This document shows, in pieces, positions 27,304-35,057 of a stretch of 64,000 bases of DNA (the stretch's first letter is position 1; each line of letters starts with the position of its first letter). The DNA is taken from positions 124,001 to 188,000 of the forward strand of contig JAIUML010000001.1 of assembly GCA_022565595.1 (NCBI GenBank). Reading direction: 5' to 3'. This DNA is from Saccharospirillum sp. GTDB lineage: Bacteria; Pseudomonadota; Gammaproteobacteria; Pseudomonadales; Natronospirillaceae. Under the pieces are notes generated by a model. It saw only the letters and a list, made by a program, of their open reading frames with translations. It ran no database searches and was not told the DNA's origin. A program made the translations under genes and the position numbers.

Positions 27304-27646
27304 GATGTTCCTCCTGACGGCGGTTGTTACAAGACGGATAACGTTCAAGCGTATCCGATGAGACAGACTTCGTCTGTTCGACTTCACACACACAAGCGTG
27401 GTGCTCTTCGCACCAGTCAACACAAGCCGGAATCACTTTAGTGAAAATCACCAATCACACATCATAGAAAACATCCGGCCCCAATCTTCGCTTTCCAGCT
27501 ACTTATATCTGAGTTGTCTAAAAATTCCCAAATTAAGCTTGAAATATCATTGAAACTCTACTTACCTGATCTATCGAACTTGCCATAAATCCATACTTGA
27601 CTGATTTCAGCTGATTGAAGTGGTTTACAATGCAGGGAGACATGCC
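27304..27646. other. non-coding interval, divergent promoter region
   Basis: About 340 bases between a minus-strand stress-type gene and a plus-strand hydrolase-like gene. No gene supported; it should carry both promoters. AT-rich stretches occur around 27515-27545. No repeat or strong dyad noticed. Confidence 0.5.
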
Positions 27647-28690
27647 ATGTCTAATAAACCTATAGTGTTGCTGATACACGGAATGGGAATCCACCCCCCT
27701 GAGAACATGAGCAAAGAGTTCAAGGAAGGGCTTACTGAAGCCGCAATAGGTTTTGGTGTCACTGACTTCAACCTGGACGACCACATCGAAATCGTCGAGT
27801 TTAATTACAGCGAGTCTTTTGATGCAATACGCGCCAGACTCGCGGAGCAGTCCAACAACATCCTTGGTCAATTCAATAGTTTACCGGGACAAGGCGCGGC
27901 GATCGATCTCGTTCAGCGTCTGATCCAATACCAGGCAGATCTCGACAAAGACGAGATGATCTACACCCATTGGCTGGATGTCCTGCTCTACGGGGCAACG
28001 TACTACGGCGAGCAAGTGCGGGTCGAGCTCGCAAAGGTGCTCAACGACCTTAAGGCTCGTGCAGCGGGGCGCGACATCCACATAGTCGCCCACTCACTCG
28101 GCACGGCCCTGACGCACGATACGTTAAACAAGCTTTATCGAGACGACGGCACTATCGACGACGGTTTCCCGCATTTAAAACCTGGAATCGACAACATCAA
28201 ATGCCTCTGGACTTTCGCCAGCGTCAACCGGCTCGTTGCCATGCTCAATGGTATCAGCGACAAGGATGGTGTGATGTGTTCTGGGCCAACAGGCTGCACC
28301 AACTACCTTTTCAACGTTCGTCACGAACTGGACCCCTTTACCTGGTATCGCTGTTGGAAACCAGACATATCGGATGGCGCAAACATAACGACAAAGGTGG
28401 TACGTGACATCAATACCCATTCTTTTCAGGAATATGTCGCCGATCCAGGTGTCGCCCGACTCATGCTGTTGCAGATGACGCCTCTGCAGCAGCCCAGGCA
28501 ACCTGCAAAGTTTAAACAGTGCAAGGAGCGGCACCTGGCCAGATCGATCAACGGACTATACGACCTTATCGAGCAAGAGACACGTGAGCTTCGCGAGAAC
28601 GAGGTTCGCTCGGCACCGGAATTGCTGTTGGCAATCCATGCCTTTGTCGAGACCTCAAGGGCGCTTAGAGACAAAGAGGGACGGCAATGA
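27647..28690 (+). CDS. alpha/beta-hydrolase-like protein (putative lipase/esterase), cytoplasmic
   Basis: 347 residues from ATG 27647 (gggaga upstream). The opening MSNKPIVLLIHGMGIHPPEN has the HG oxyanion block of alpha/beta hydrolases, and IHIVAHSLGTALTHDTLNKL carries the nucleophile motif AHSLG. A late His (for example in INTHSFQEYVADPG) could complete a triad. No signal peptide. The enzyme's substrate is unknown. Its TGA overlaps the ATG of the following secreted-protein gene (ATGA), so the two are translationally coupled and probably work together. Confidence 0.75.
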   Translation: MSNKPIVLLIHGMGIHPPENMSKEFKEGLTEAAIGFGVTDFNLDDHIEIVEFNYSESFDAIRARLAEQSNNILGQFNSLPGQGAAIDLVQRLIQYQADLDKDEMIYTHWLDVLLYGATYYGEQVRVELAKVLNDLKARAAGRDIHIVAHSLGTALTHDTLNKLYRDDGTIDDGFPHLKPGIDNIKCLWTFASVNRLVAMLNGISDKDGVMCSGPTGCTNYLFNVRHELDPFTWYRCWKPDISDGANITTKVVRDINTHSFQEYVADPGVARLMLLQMTPLQQPRQPAKFKQCKERHLARSINGLYDLIEQETRELRENEVRSAPELLLAIHAFVETSRALRDKEGRQ

Positions 28691-29766
28691 TGACATATAT
28701 GCGCGCATTCACCCTGGCAATGTTCTGTGCGATTGGCACGAATTTATGCATTGCAGTAGAAGTGACCCCTGATATTAACTGCGACCTGAACTGGGACCCT
28801 GATGCACCCATGTTTAATTCCGGCTTCACAGAACTGAGAAATCTGGCCATAGAAACAAACAACCAACTGTGTCAATCAATGCTGGTGATAGAAGGAGGTG
28901 CGGCAAACCAGGTACGACGCTCACTGCTCGATTTCAATGCAGAGGCTCGCATGCTGATATACGAGGCTTTCCCTCCTGAGAGCTTTACCGGAATCGGCGC
29001 GCCGTTCGACTATTTCGAATCGACCCTGTTCGAGCTTGAAGGTAATCTCATAGATGCGGACCTCGATAGACTTAGCGCAGGCCTCGATATAGAAACCTTT
29101 GGTTCAGAGTTCTACTTCAACACCATGCCATCAAGTAGCCGGGTTCGGTTTCCTCCAGAACTGGATGAGCAATGCCTTAACGTAGTTGGCAGCAGTAATC
29201 GCTACGAGAGCTGCCAACAAGCGCTGGAGGATGCCAGCGTCGCTTTTAACGCCTATCGCCACTCCTACGATCAATACCGTTTCGACCAGAACCGTCGCGA
29301 ACTGACCACCCTCCGCGACGAGTGGAAGCGCTTTCTCGATGAGAGTCGAAGCCAAACACTGGTCGACGTGTGGTTCACAACACTCATGCATCGCAACTAC
29401 TACGCCCAGAATCGCCTCGTGCCACCGGCCTCGACACAGTACTTCCTGCTTCATCCACATGTTGTCTACGAATACGTCGGCGACGCTCCGGCCGGTCAAC
29501 GAGGAAAAGCAGCACTTGGAGCCGAGTGGGTTGGTGTAAACTGGTGGGACCTGAAAGTGCCTCTTGGCGTATCGCTGGTATCCACCTGGTCTGATCGCGC
29601 AGACACCCCTGCTGTTGGTCACGGCCTATTATTAACCGTTAGTAACCACTACCTGTTCGGCTGGACAATGCGCGACGAGAGCCATGCATTCTTCCTTACT
29701 GTGGACTTTCTCAAGGCCTCGCAGAGCGCAGGTAGGCAGCTCGACCGGTATAAATCGATGTTCTGA
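28687..29766 (+). CDS. hypothetical secreted/periplasmic protein coupled to the hydrolase gene
   Basis: 359 residues beginning with a signal peptide (MTYMRAFTLAMFCAIGTNLC, cleavage near IAVEV). The mature part has cysteines in INCDLNWDPD, NQLCQSM, DEQCLN and ESCQQA, suggesting disulfides. A helical middle (RFDQNRRELTTLRDEWKRFL) precedes a mixed domain ending LYLFGWTMRD-like YLFGWTMRDESHAFFLTVDF. I recognise no family. It overlaps the hydrolase gene by 4 bp (ATGA). Confidence 0.75.
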   Translation: MMTYMRAFTLAMFCAIGTNLCIAVEVTPDINCDLNWDPDAPMFNSGFTELRNLAIETNNQLCQSMLVIEGGAANQVRRSLLDFNAEARMLIYEAFPPESFTGIGAPFDYFESTLFELEGNLIDADLDRLSAGLDIETFGSEFYFNTMPSSSRVRFPPELDEQCLNVVGSSNRYESCQQALEDASVAFNAYRHSYDQYRFDQNRRELTTLRDEWKRFLDESRSQTLVDVWFTTLMHRNYYAQNRLVPPASTQYFLLHPHVVYEYVGDAPAGQRGKAALGAEWVGVNWWDLKVPLGVSLVSTWSDRADTPAVGHGLLLTVSNHYLFGWTMRDESHAFFLTVDFLKASQSAGRQLDRYKSMF

Positions 29767-30036
29767 AACTCGGGTTTCAGCTTGAGCAAAAACAAGGACA
29801 CCCATCACGGCATTGCCTTCATTAGCAAGGGTGTCCACCTGGCGTAAAACCGCAAGAATGCGTCCGGGATTATCGTACCGGTGTAGGTGCCCACCTGTTT
29901 TAAAGTGTTACAATGCCGCGCTCTACATCGGGTCGCCTTATCGTCCCGTCACCCTAGACCGTAAACGTAGTGATAAACAAGATTCCATGACGCTAACCCC
30001 AGCAACTGTTAACGCACCGACTGCGAGTACGCCCTG

Positions 30037-30753
30037 ATGCGCCTATCCGTGCGCAAGCTGATCAGACGACTGTTGCTATGGTTCGCTCTGTTCTGCCTGC
30101 TATTCATCACCCTGAGCTTGCTCCTGGTAGCGCCTTTACGCTGGGTCAATCCGGTAACCTCCATGGTGATCATGGAGCGCTATTGGAGTGGAGGAGACGA
30201 CTTCGAGTTGCGCCAGACATGGTTGAGCTGGGAAGATATTCCGCGCCATGCAGCCATGGCAGTGGTAACGTCTGAAGATCAGCGGTTCCCCATGCATCGC
30301 GGGTTTGATGTGAAATCCATCAAGCAAGCACTGCAGGAGCGAGAACGACGCGGCCATTTGCGGGGTGCCAGCACCATTTCGCAACAGGTGTCACGCAACC
30401 TGTATTTATGGACGGGACGCAGTTGGGTGCGCAAAGGTCTGGAGGCGTGGTTTACGCTGTTGTTGGAACTGACTCTGCCCAAATACCGCATTCTGGAGAT
30501 TTATCTCAATATCGCGGAATGGGGGCCGAACGGTGTATTCGGTCTGGAAGCCGCTGCTCAGTATCATTTCAATCTCTCGGCGAGCCAGTTGACGCCTTAC
30601 CAGAGCGCCCTGCTGGCAGCCACGCTGCCGAGCCCTGCTCGCTACTCACCGTCCCAGGCCTCGGCCTACTTGCATAACCGGGCTGGGTGGATCACTGCCC
30701 AACAGCGGATGCTGGGTGGATCTGCCTGGCTAGCACCCATTGAGCCACTGTAG
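30037..30753 (+). CDS. mtgA: monofunctional biosynthetic peptidoglycan transglycosylase
   Basis: 238 residues: one N-terminal membrane anchor (LLLWFALFCLLFITLSLLLV) and a GT51 domain with AVVTSEDQRFPMHRGFD (catalytic Glu in SEDQ), RGASTISQQVSRNLYLW, LELTLPKYRILEIYLNIAEW and GLEAAAQYHF. GT51 enzymes polymerise lipid II into glycan strands on the periplasmic face of the inner membrane. There is no transpeptidase domain, and the length fits MtgA. The start is next to a TGA (TGATG), but the preceding short frame is not convincing as a gene. Confidence 0.95.
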   Translation: MRLSVRKLIRRLLLWFALFCLLFITLSLLLVAPLRWVNPVTSMVIMERYWSGGDDFELRQTWLSWEDIPRHAAMAVVTSEDQRFPMHRGFDVKSIKQALQERERRGHLRGASTISQQVSRNLYLWTGRSWVRKGLEAWFTLLLELTLPKYRILEIYLNIAEWGPNGVFGLEAAAQYHFNLSASQLTPYQSALLAATLPSPARYSPSQASAYLHNRAGWITAQQRMLGGSAWLAPIEPL

Positions 30754-30781
30754 GTGGACCCGGTCGAAGTTCAGCAGAAAG

Positions 30782-30828
30782 TTCACTAGACACTAAGCAA
30801 TAAAAGCCTGCGACGGGCACCCGAGGAG
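30782..30828 (+). repeat. 47-bp direct repeat, copy 1
   Basis: Copy 1 of a sequence shared with 33538-33584: 39 of 47 bases are identical by direct comparison. The common core is tagacac..agcaataaaa.cct ... gggca.ccgaggag. It lies 28 bp past the mtgA stop. The two copies have the same orientation and bracket the GGDEF-EAL gene and the rlmF remnant. Confidence 0.7.
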
Positions 30829-30883
30829 CTTCCTGCCAGGTTATGTAGCTGACCATGCAAATGCTCAGCGTTCTGTCGCAGGC
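30806..30883. repeat. 9-bp inverted repeat overlapping direct-repeat copy 1
   Basis: GCCTGCGAC (30806-30814) and GTCGCAGGC (30875-30883) are perfect inverted copies 60 bp apart and begin inside the direct repeat. The enclosed sequence could fold in RNA or mark the ends of a small mobile or recombination element; neither is proven. Confidence 0.5.
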
Positions 30884-30976
30884 CATCACGAACGACTAGA
30901 AGAACCACCAATAAAGCCAACAGACTAATGAGTAACCAGGGCAGTAAAACACCTTGTTAGAGGTTTGAAGTGAGCG

Positions 30977-32704
30977 TCACTTTCCTCTAACACGCAACTT
31001 GAAGTTGCCTTCAAGGGTACCATCAAGGAGCTGGGTTTTCACCTGATTCAGGGTCATGGGTTTGAGCCACAAGGCTCCTTGAATCAAATCGCACCCCAAT
31101 GCTTTTAATGTACTGAAGTCAGCTTCACTTTCTATTCCGCTTGTAACAACAGGATGCCCCAGTTCATGGCTGAAGGCTATTAAAGAACTGACATACCGTT
31201 GTTTGTCTGGCTGTTTGTGAAGATCAAGGCTCAAACTTTCATCCAATTTGATAAAATCCAGGGGAACTTGAGTAACAAAATTTATGGAAGATTTATCGTT
31301 ACCAAAATGGTCAAGTACCACCTGACCACCCATCTCTCGCGCTTGTTGCAAGGCACTGAAGGTAAAGTGATTTTGTTGAAAGTAAGGGGATTCTACAATC
31401 TCTAAAGTGATATCCACTCGGCCATCAGGAAAATATGGAATGGTTTCACTCATGAACTCTACAAAAGACCCATCGTCTAGTTGTCGCCGCGTTAAATTGA
31501 TCCCTATACCGATATCAAACCCTTTATCCTTCATCTCCGCTGAGAACCTGGCAGCAGTGTGAATGAGCCAACGGTCAAACAATTTTCCTTCTTCGGACCC
31601 TAGCAAAAGTGGATGAAAATGTTCAAGCTCAAGAAGTCCATATTTGGCGTGATCCCATCTTGGTAAAACTTCAAATCCAATAATCTCTTCACTTTCAAGA
31701 GAAACAATAGGGTATAGATACATTTCCAATTCGTTCGTTTTCAGGCCGTCGAGCTTTCCATCTGTATCGATACGGATTTTTCTGCCATCGATTACCCGCC
31801 CAAACAACTCGCCCTCTTCGTGAGGACTATTTTTGTGCTGATACATCGCTTGATCGGCTGCTTTCAAAAGATCTTCGATGCTCGCTTGTGGGTCTTGTGT
31901 ACATGCATATCCAAACGACCCGCTAATACTTAGTGTTAAATCATTGTTGATCGTAACGGGTTGAAAAACACGCTCCAACATTTGGTTTACAAAATCGTTG
32001 ATAGATTTTTCATGACTAATACCCGTTAACATCAATACAAATTCATCTCCACCAAGCCGGCCAGCAGTATTCCCATGGCTCATCTCGCTGAGAATACGCT
32101 CGCCAATCTGGCTCAATAATCGATCACCCACATCATGCCCATATTCGTCATTTATGGGTTTGAACTTGTTCAGATCAATAAATACGAGACATAGAGAGTC
32201 TTGAACCTTTGCCAGGACTTGCAGCTTTTCGCTGAGTTTATTCAAAAAGGACTCTCGAGAAAGCAACCCTGTCAGCGGATCAATCGAGGACTTTTGTTCT
32301 TTGCGCGAATTTTCTAACACTTCCCAAGTAATATCATGCTCAAAAATCAATACCAGATCGCTGTCACTCTGGTAAACACTTGAGTCAAAACCACAAAATG
32401 TATGGCGATACCAACGATGTCCTTTGGTACCTGAATTCACGGATTGAACAGTGAGCACACGGAGGCTTTGCGGATGAGCAAGCACGTATTCCATGTTTTC
32501 TGTCAGTTCACCATTCTGCATTCGATAAATATCTGAATACAAGCAAAGTGAATCAGTGGGTACATCTTCATGAAGGGATCGCCACGCCTTGCTGTGAAAC
32601 TGAATGGGCGCTCCGGATATTGAGCCATCAATCAATAATGCGGGCAGTGCTAGTGAGTCCAGCCATATCATTAATTGTTCTGAGTGCCCAGTGCCCGTTT
32701 TCAT
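30977..32704 (-). CDS. GGDEF-EAL protein with degenerate EAL domain
   Basis: 575 residues. An N-terminal PAS-like sensor (about 1-130) leads to a GGDEF domain starting SSIDPLTGLLSRESFLNKLS with intact active site in GRLGGDEFVLML. An EAL-like domain follows. Its signature is altered: GFEVLPRW in place of ExLxRW with EAL, and LDHFGNDKSS in place of DDFGxGxSS, so phosphodiesterase activity is doubtful and it may only bind cyclic di-GMP. The ending LGCDLIQGALWLKPM is typical. No signal peptide or membrane helix. The gene is visibly AT-richer than its neighbours (22 of 60 bases are G/C in 31201-31260). Confidence 0.88.
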   Translation of the reverse strand: MKTGTGHSEQLMIWLDSLALPALLIDGSISGAPIQFHSKAWRSLHEDVPTDSLCLYSDIYRMQNGELTENMEYVLAHPQSLRVLTVQSVNSGTKGHRWYRHTFCGFDSSVYQSDSDLVLIFEHDITWEVLENSRKEQKSSIDPLTGLLSRESFLNKLSEKLQVLAKVQDSLCLVFIDLNKFKPINDEYGHDVGDRLLSQIGERILSEMSHGNTAGRLGGDEFVLMLTGISHEKSINDFVNQMLERVFQPVTINNDLTLSISGSFGYACTQDPQASIEDLLKAADQAMYQHKNSPHEEGELFGRVIDGRKIRIDTDGKLDGLKTNELEMYLYPIVSLESEEIIGFEVLPRWDHAKYGLLELEHFHPLLLGSEEGKLFDRWLIHTAARFSAEMKDKGFDIGIGINLTRRQLDDGSFVEFMSETIPYFPDGRVDITLEIVESPYFQQNHFTFSALQQAREMGGQVVLDHFGNDKSSINFVTQVPLDFIKLDESLSLDLHKQPDKQRYVSSLIAFSHELGHPVVTSGIESEADFSTLKALGCDLIQGALWLKPMTLNQVKTQLLDGTLEGNFKLRVRGK

Positions 32705-33068
32705 TCTAATGACACCTTAAGCTTTGGAATCATGGTTCCTGGAATATATAAGTTTCTAGTCATTCTGACAAACTTTCTCGGGTCGTGCACGCAATGAACA
32801 AGGCTGGTATCGTTTACACGATAAACTAAACCGGGGTAATAACACCGTCTTATGTCGAAACCACAAAACTTATCCGCCACAATAACCGTGTATAAGCTCT
32901 TCAATCAACACCAAGAGGCTGTTGAAGTTCCGGGAAGGTTAAAAAAGGAGGGTGATAAAAACGATTTCCTGGTTGATCTATTACGATGTATCCCTGACAC
33001 CCATATTAAGACTATAATTCAGGCCAGGTCCAGCCTACAACTGAACTCCAAGCCTCAGGTCTGCTACT
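32705..33068. other. non-coding interval upstream of the GGDEF-EAL gene and rlmF remnant
   Basis: About 360 AT-rich bases. A short plus-strand frame at 32852-33094 lacks a ribosome-binding site and protein-like composition, so I do not call it. The region should carry the promoter of the minus-strand GGDEF-EAL gene. Confidence 0.4.
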
Positions 33069-33470
33069 GTGAAAACCACCCATCGAAACAATAAAAGCCA
33101 AACCAGGCCTGCTCGCAAGGAACTACATCCGAGGAATCTTCACAACCAGAGCTATGATTTCCCCGCTCTCGTAAAAAGCCACCCAACACTGGCCACCCAC
33201 GTTAAGCCGAACACTCATGGCGAACTTTCCATCGATTTCGCAGACCCATTGGCAGTAAAAACGCTCAACGCCGCGCTACTAAGCTACTACTACAATATTG
33301 TCGAATGGGACATTCCAGTAGGTGCACTCTGCCCTCCAATCCCGGGCAGAGCCGACTATATTCATTACGTGGCTGACTTGCCAGGGCTTGAACAGCCTGG
33401 CATGAAGCTGCTCGATATAGGAACTGGCGCAAACGGAATCTACCCCATACTGGCCTGGACCTTCATCTGA
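33069..33470 (+). pseudogene. rlmF: internally deleted rlmF (23S rRNA A1618 methyltransferase)
   Basis: 133 codons from a GTG at 33069. [40 protein letters not shown] and [15 protein letters not shown] are unmistakable RlmF N-terminal blocks, and [14 protein letters not shown] is the start of its SAM-binding motif. Right after that the frame reads LAWTFI and stops; LAWTF(I/L) is the usual extreme C-terminus of RlmF (about 300 residues). About 170-180 residues, including the NPPF catalytic motif, have been removed in frame. The product cannot be an active methyltransferase. Confidence 0.85.
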
Positions 33471-33537
33471 ACCGTCCCCGTTGTGGTGCAAGGTTATGCA
33501 AATAGCAGGCGATGAGAATCCACAACAACGTGCGAAA

Positions 33538-33584
33538 TTCAGTAGACACCCAGCAATAAAAACCTACTATGGGCATCCGAGGAG
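33538..33584 (+). repeat. 47-bp direct repeat, copy 2
   Basis: Second copy of the repeat at 30782-30828 (39/47 identical), 68 bp past the stop of the rlmF remnant. Just upstream is aggttatgcaaat; the corresponding pieces aggttatg and atgcaaat occur just downstream of copy 1, as if the order were permuted. Confidence 0.7.
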
Positions 33585-33637
33585 ATAAATACCAGCATTA
33601 AAAACCCACTTTCAAGCCAAACGCCCCTCCCCTACCT

Positions 33638-34465
33638 CTATGGCTCCCTATAGGTCCCCAACCGATTTCGCCAACCTGGCAACCAACGCTCTCGCTCAAT
33701 CGGGTTTTCCGCCAGTTCGGCACGCCGGGTCAGCACCTGGTCCGCCGCTTCCCGGAATTGCACCAACGCTGGTTGCTGACCCTGGTCATCCATAGCCTGC
33801 AACACCTGCAACAATCCCCAGCCCTTCCCATGGTATCGTTCTGTTGGAGCCAGGCCTTCACCTTTGAAGTTGACGTAATCAATCAGGGCGTATACACCGC
33901 CCGGGGTTTGACTGAGTGCTTCGAGGTGTTGCTTGAGGCGGGTTTGTTCTGCTGTGGGGGCGGCGTTGATAACGTCGGCCATGGCGCGTTGGGCTCGCTC
34001 GAAGATGTGGGCGGCTTGTTGGCCCTGGGTGGTTTCGAGCAGCATTCTTAGTTCGGCGATTTTTAAGCTATCGGCTTCAGCGATAAAGGCTTCGCGATTG
34101 GGCCAAGGGGCGTGGAAGGGTTCCAGGTTGGCCAGCCATTCTGGCATGGGGGTGCCGGCCTGTCGGTAGTTTTCTATTAATCCGGGGAAGCTTTCTACAA
34201 AGGGTTCCTCTACTCCCGCGGGGTACCAGATGAAGTGGCCGATGCCGAGTGAGGGGAAGGCTTCGCCTTCATTCCAGTGTACCAGGCAGGCTGGTCGGCT
34301 GGCGCATTCGTTCTGGTAGATTTGTTGGCCGACCCAGTCGAGCTGGTTGGCGGTCAGGGTGAGTTCTGTTGGGTCTGCGCTGGCGAGGCGGGTTATGGCT
34401 AGCAGGGTGATGAATAGTATTTTGGATGTGTGGCGAAGTAGCTTGAGGCTTGTGGTGTTGGGCAT
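33638..34465 (-). CDS. conserved hypothetical periplasmic protein
   Basis: 275 residues with an N-terminal signal peptide (LLRHTSKILFITLLAITRLA, cleavage near SADP). Conserved-looking blocks are WVGQQIYQNECASRPACLVH, WNEGEAFPSLGIGHFIWYP and YALIDYVNFKGEGLAPTERY. The Glu in WNEGE and the GIGHFIW run resemble a lysozyme-like or glycan-binding active cleft, but this is only a resemblance. I know this as a recurrent uncharacterised gammaproteobacterial family. Divergent from the rlmF remnant's end; no operon partner. Confidence 0.75.
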   Translation of the reverse strand: MPNTTSLKLLRHTSKILFITLLAITRLASADPTELTLTANQLDWVGQQIYQNECASRPACLVHWNEGEAFPSLGIGHFIWYPAGVEEPFVESFPGLIENYRQAGTPMPEWLANLEPFHAPWPNREAFIAEADSLKIAELRMLLETTQGQQAAHIFERAQRAMADVINAAPTAEQTRLKQHLEALSQTPGGVYALIDYVNFKGEGLAPTERYHGKGWGLLQVLQAMDDQGQQPALVQFREAADQVLTRRAELAENPIERERWLPGWRNRLGTYREP

Positions 34466-34528
34466 TGGGTTACCGGAGTAGCAGTGGCTCTGCTTTCAGC
34501 ATACCTACTTTGCATTTGTTTCGCCCAT

Positions 34529-34557
34529 AAAAAAACCCAGCCAAGGCTGGGTTTTTT
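34529..34557. terminator. bidirectional intrinsic terminator between csp and the periplasmic protein gene
   Basis: A-run, CCCAGCC, AA, GGCTGGG, T-run (stem 34536-34551). Symmetric A/T flanks mean it can terminate from both sides; it serves the csp gene on the minus strand. Confidence 0.85.
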
Positions 34558-34573
34558 CTATAAACCTTACTGC

Positions 34574-34780
34574 TTAAAGAGCAGTAATGTTTTCCGCCTG
34601 AGGGCCTTTTTGACCCTGAGTAACGGTGAATTCAACGCGCTGACCTTCGGTCAGAGTCTTGAAGCCAGAACCGGTGATGGCGCTGAAGTGAGCGAAAACG
34701 TCTTTGCCGCCTTCCTGCTCAATAAAACCAAAACCTTTTGCTTCGTTGAACCATTTTACGGTGCCAGTAACTGTAGACAT
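34574..34780 (-). CDS. cold-shock domain protein (CspA family)
   Basis: 68 residues, [20 protein letters not shown] followed by [19 protein letters not shown] and ending [19 protein letters not shown]. The RNP1 motif KGFGFIE and RNP2 motif VFAHFS are intact. CspA-type proteins are single OB folds that bind single-stranded RNA/DNA and melt secondary structure. The upstream leader (34781 to about 34920) is long and gene-free, as is usual for csp mRNAs with a structured 5' UTR. Start at the canonical ATG; an upstream in-frame start would add a non-homologous tail. Confidence 0.95.
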   Translation of the reverse strand: MSTVTGTVKWFNEAKGFGFIEQEGGKDVFAHFSAITGSGFKTLTEGQRVEFTVTQGQKGPQAENITAL

Positions 34781-35057
34781 AGTCTTTATCCTATCTAAAT
34801 TTGAAGTTGTGCTCTTAATGAGCGATCTAGCGTTTAAAAGATGGAGCGGGTACTTAACAACTTCAGGACAAGGATTGAGACAAACCATGCATGGAGCAAC
34901 TAAATAATCGTCTTTCTTTCTAAGCTGGGTGCATCATAGGGGTTTCGCTGGCTGAGTCAAAGCTTAATTCTGGAAACCTGTTCGAGGCGCATGCTAGGCG
35001 TTCGGGTATGTGGCTGATTTATAGGGTTATTATGCTTATAAATGCCATTTGTAAAGA

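Noticed and set aside
29987-30037. 16-codon peptide ending in TGATG at the mtgA start
   Set aside because: Could be a leader peptide but has no ribosome-binding site and no conserved feature; not called.
30806-30883. Integron attC site
   Set aside because: The dyad lacks the conserved GTTRRRY/RYYYAAC core sites, and no integrase is present.
32852-33094. 80-codon plus-strand frame upstream of rlmF remnant
   Set aside because: No ribosome-binding site, no domain, AT-rich spacer composition.
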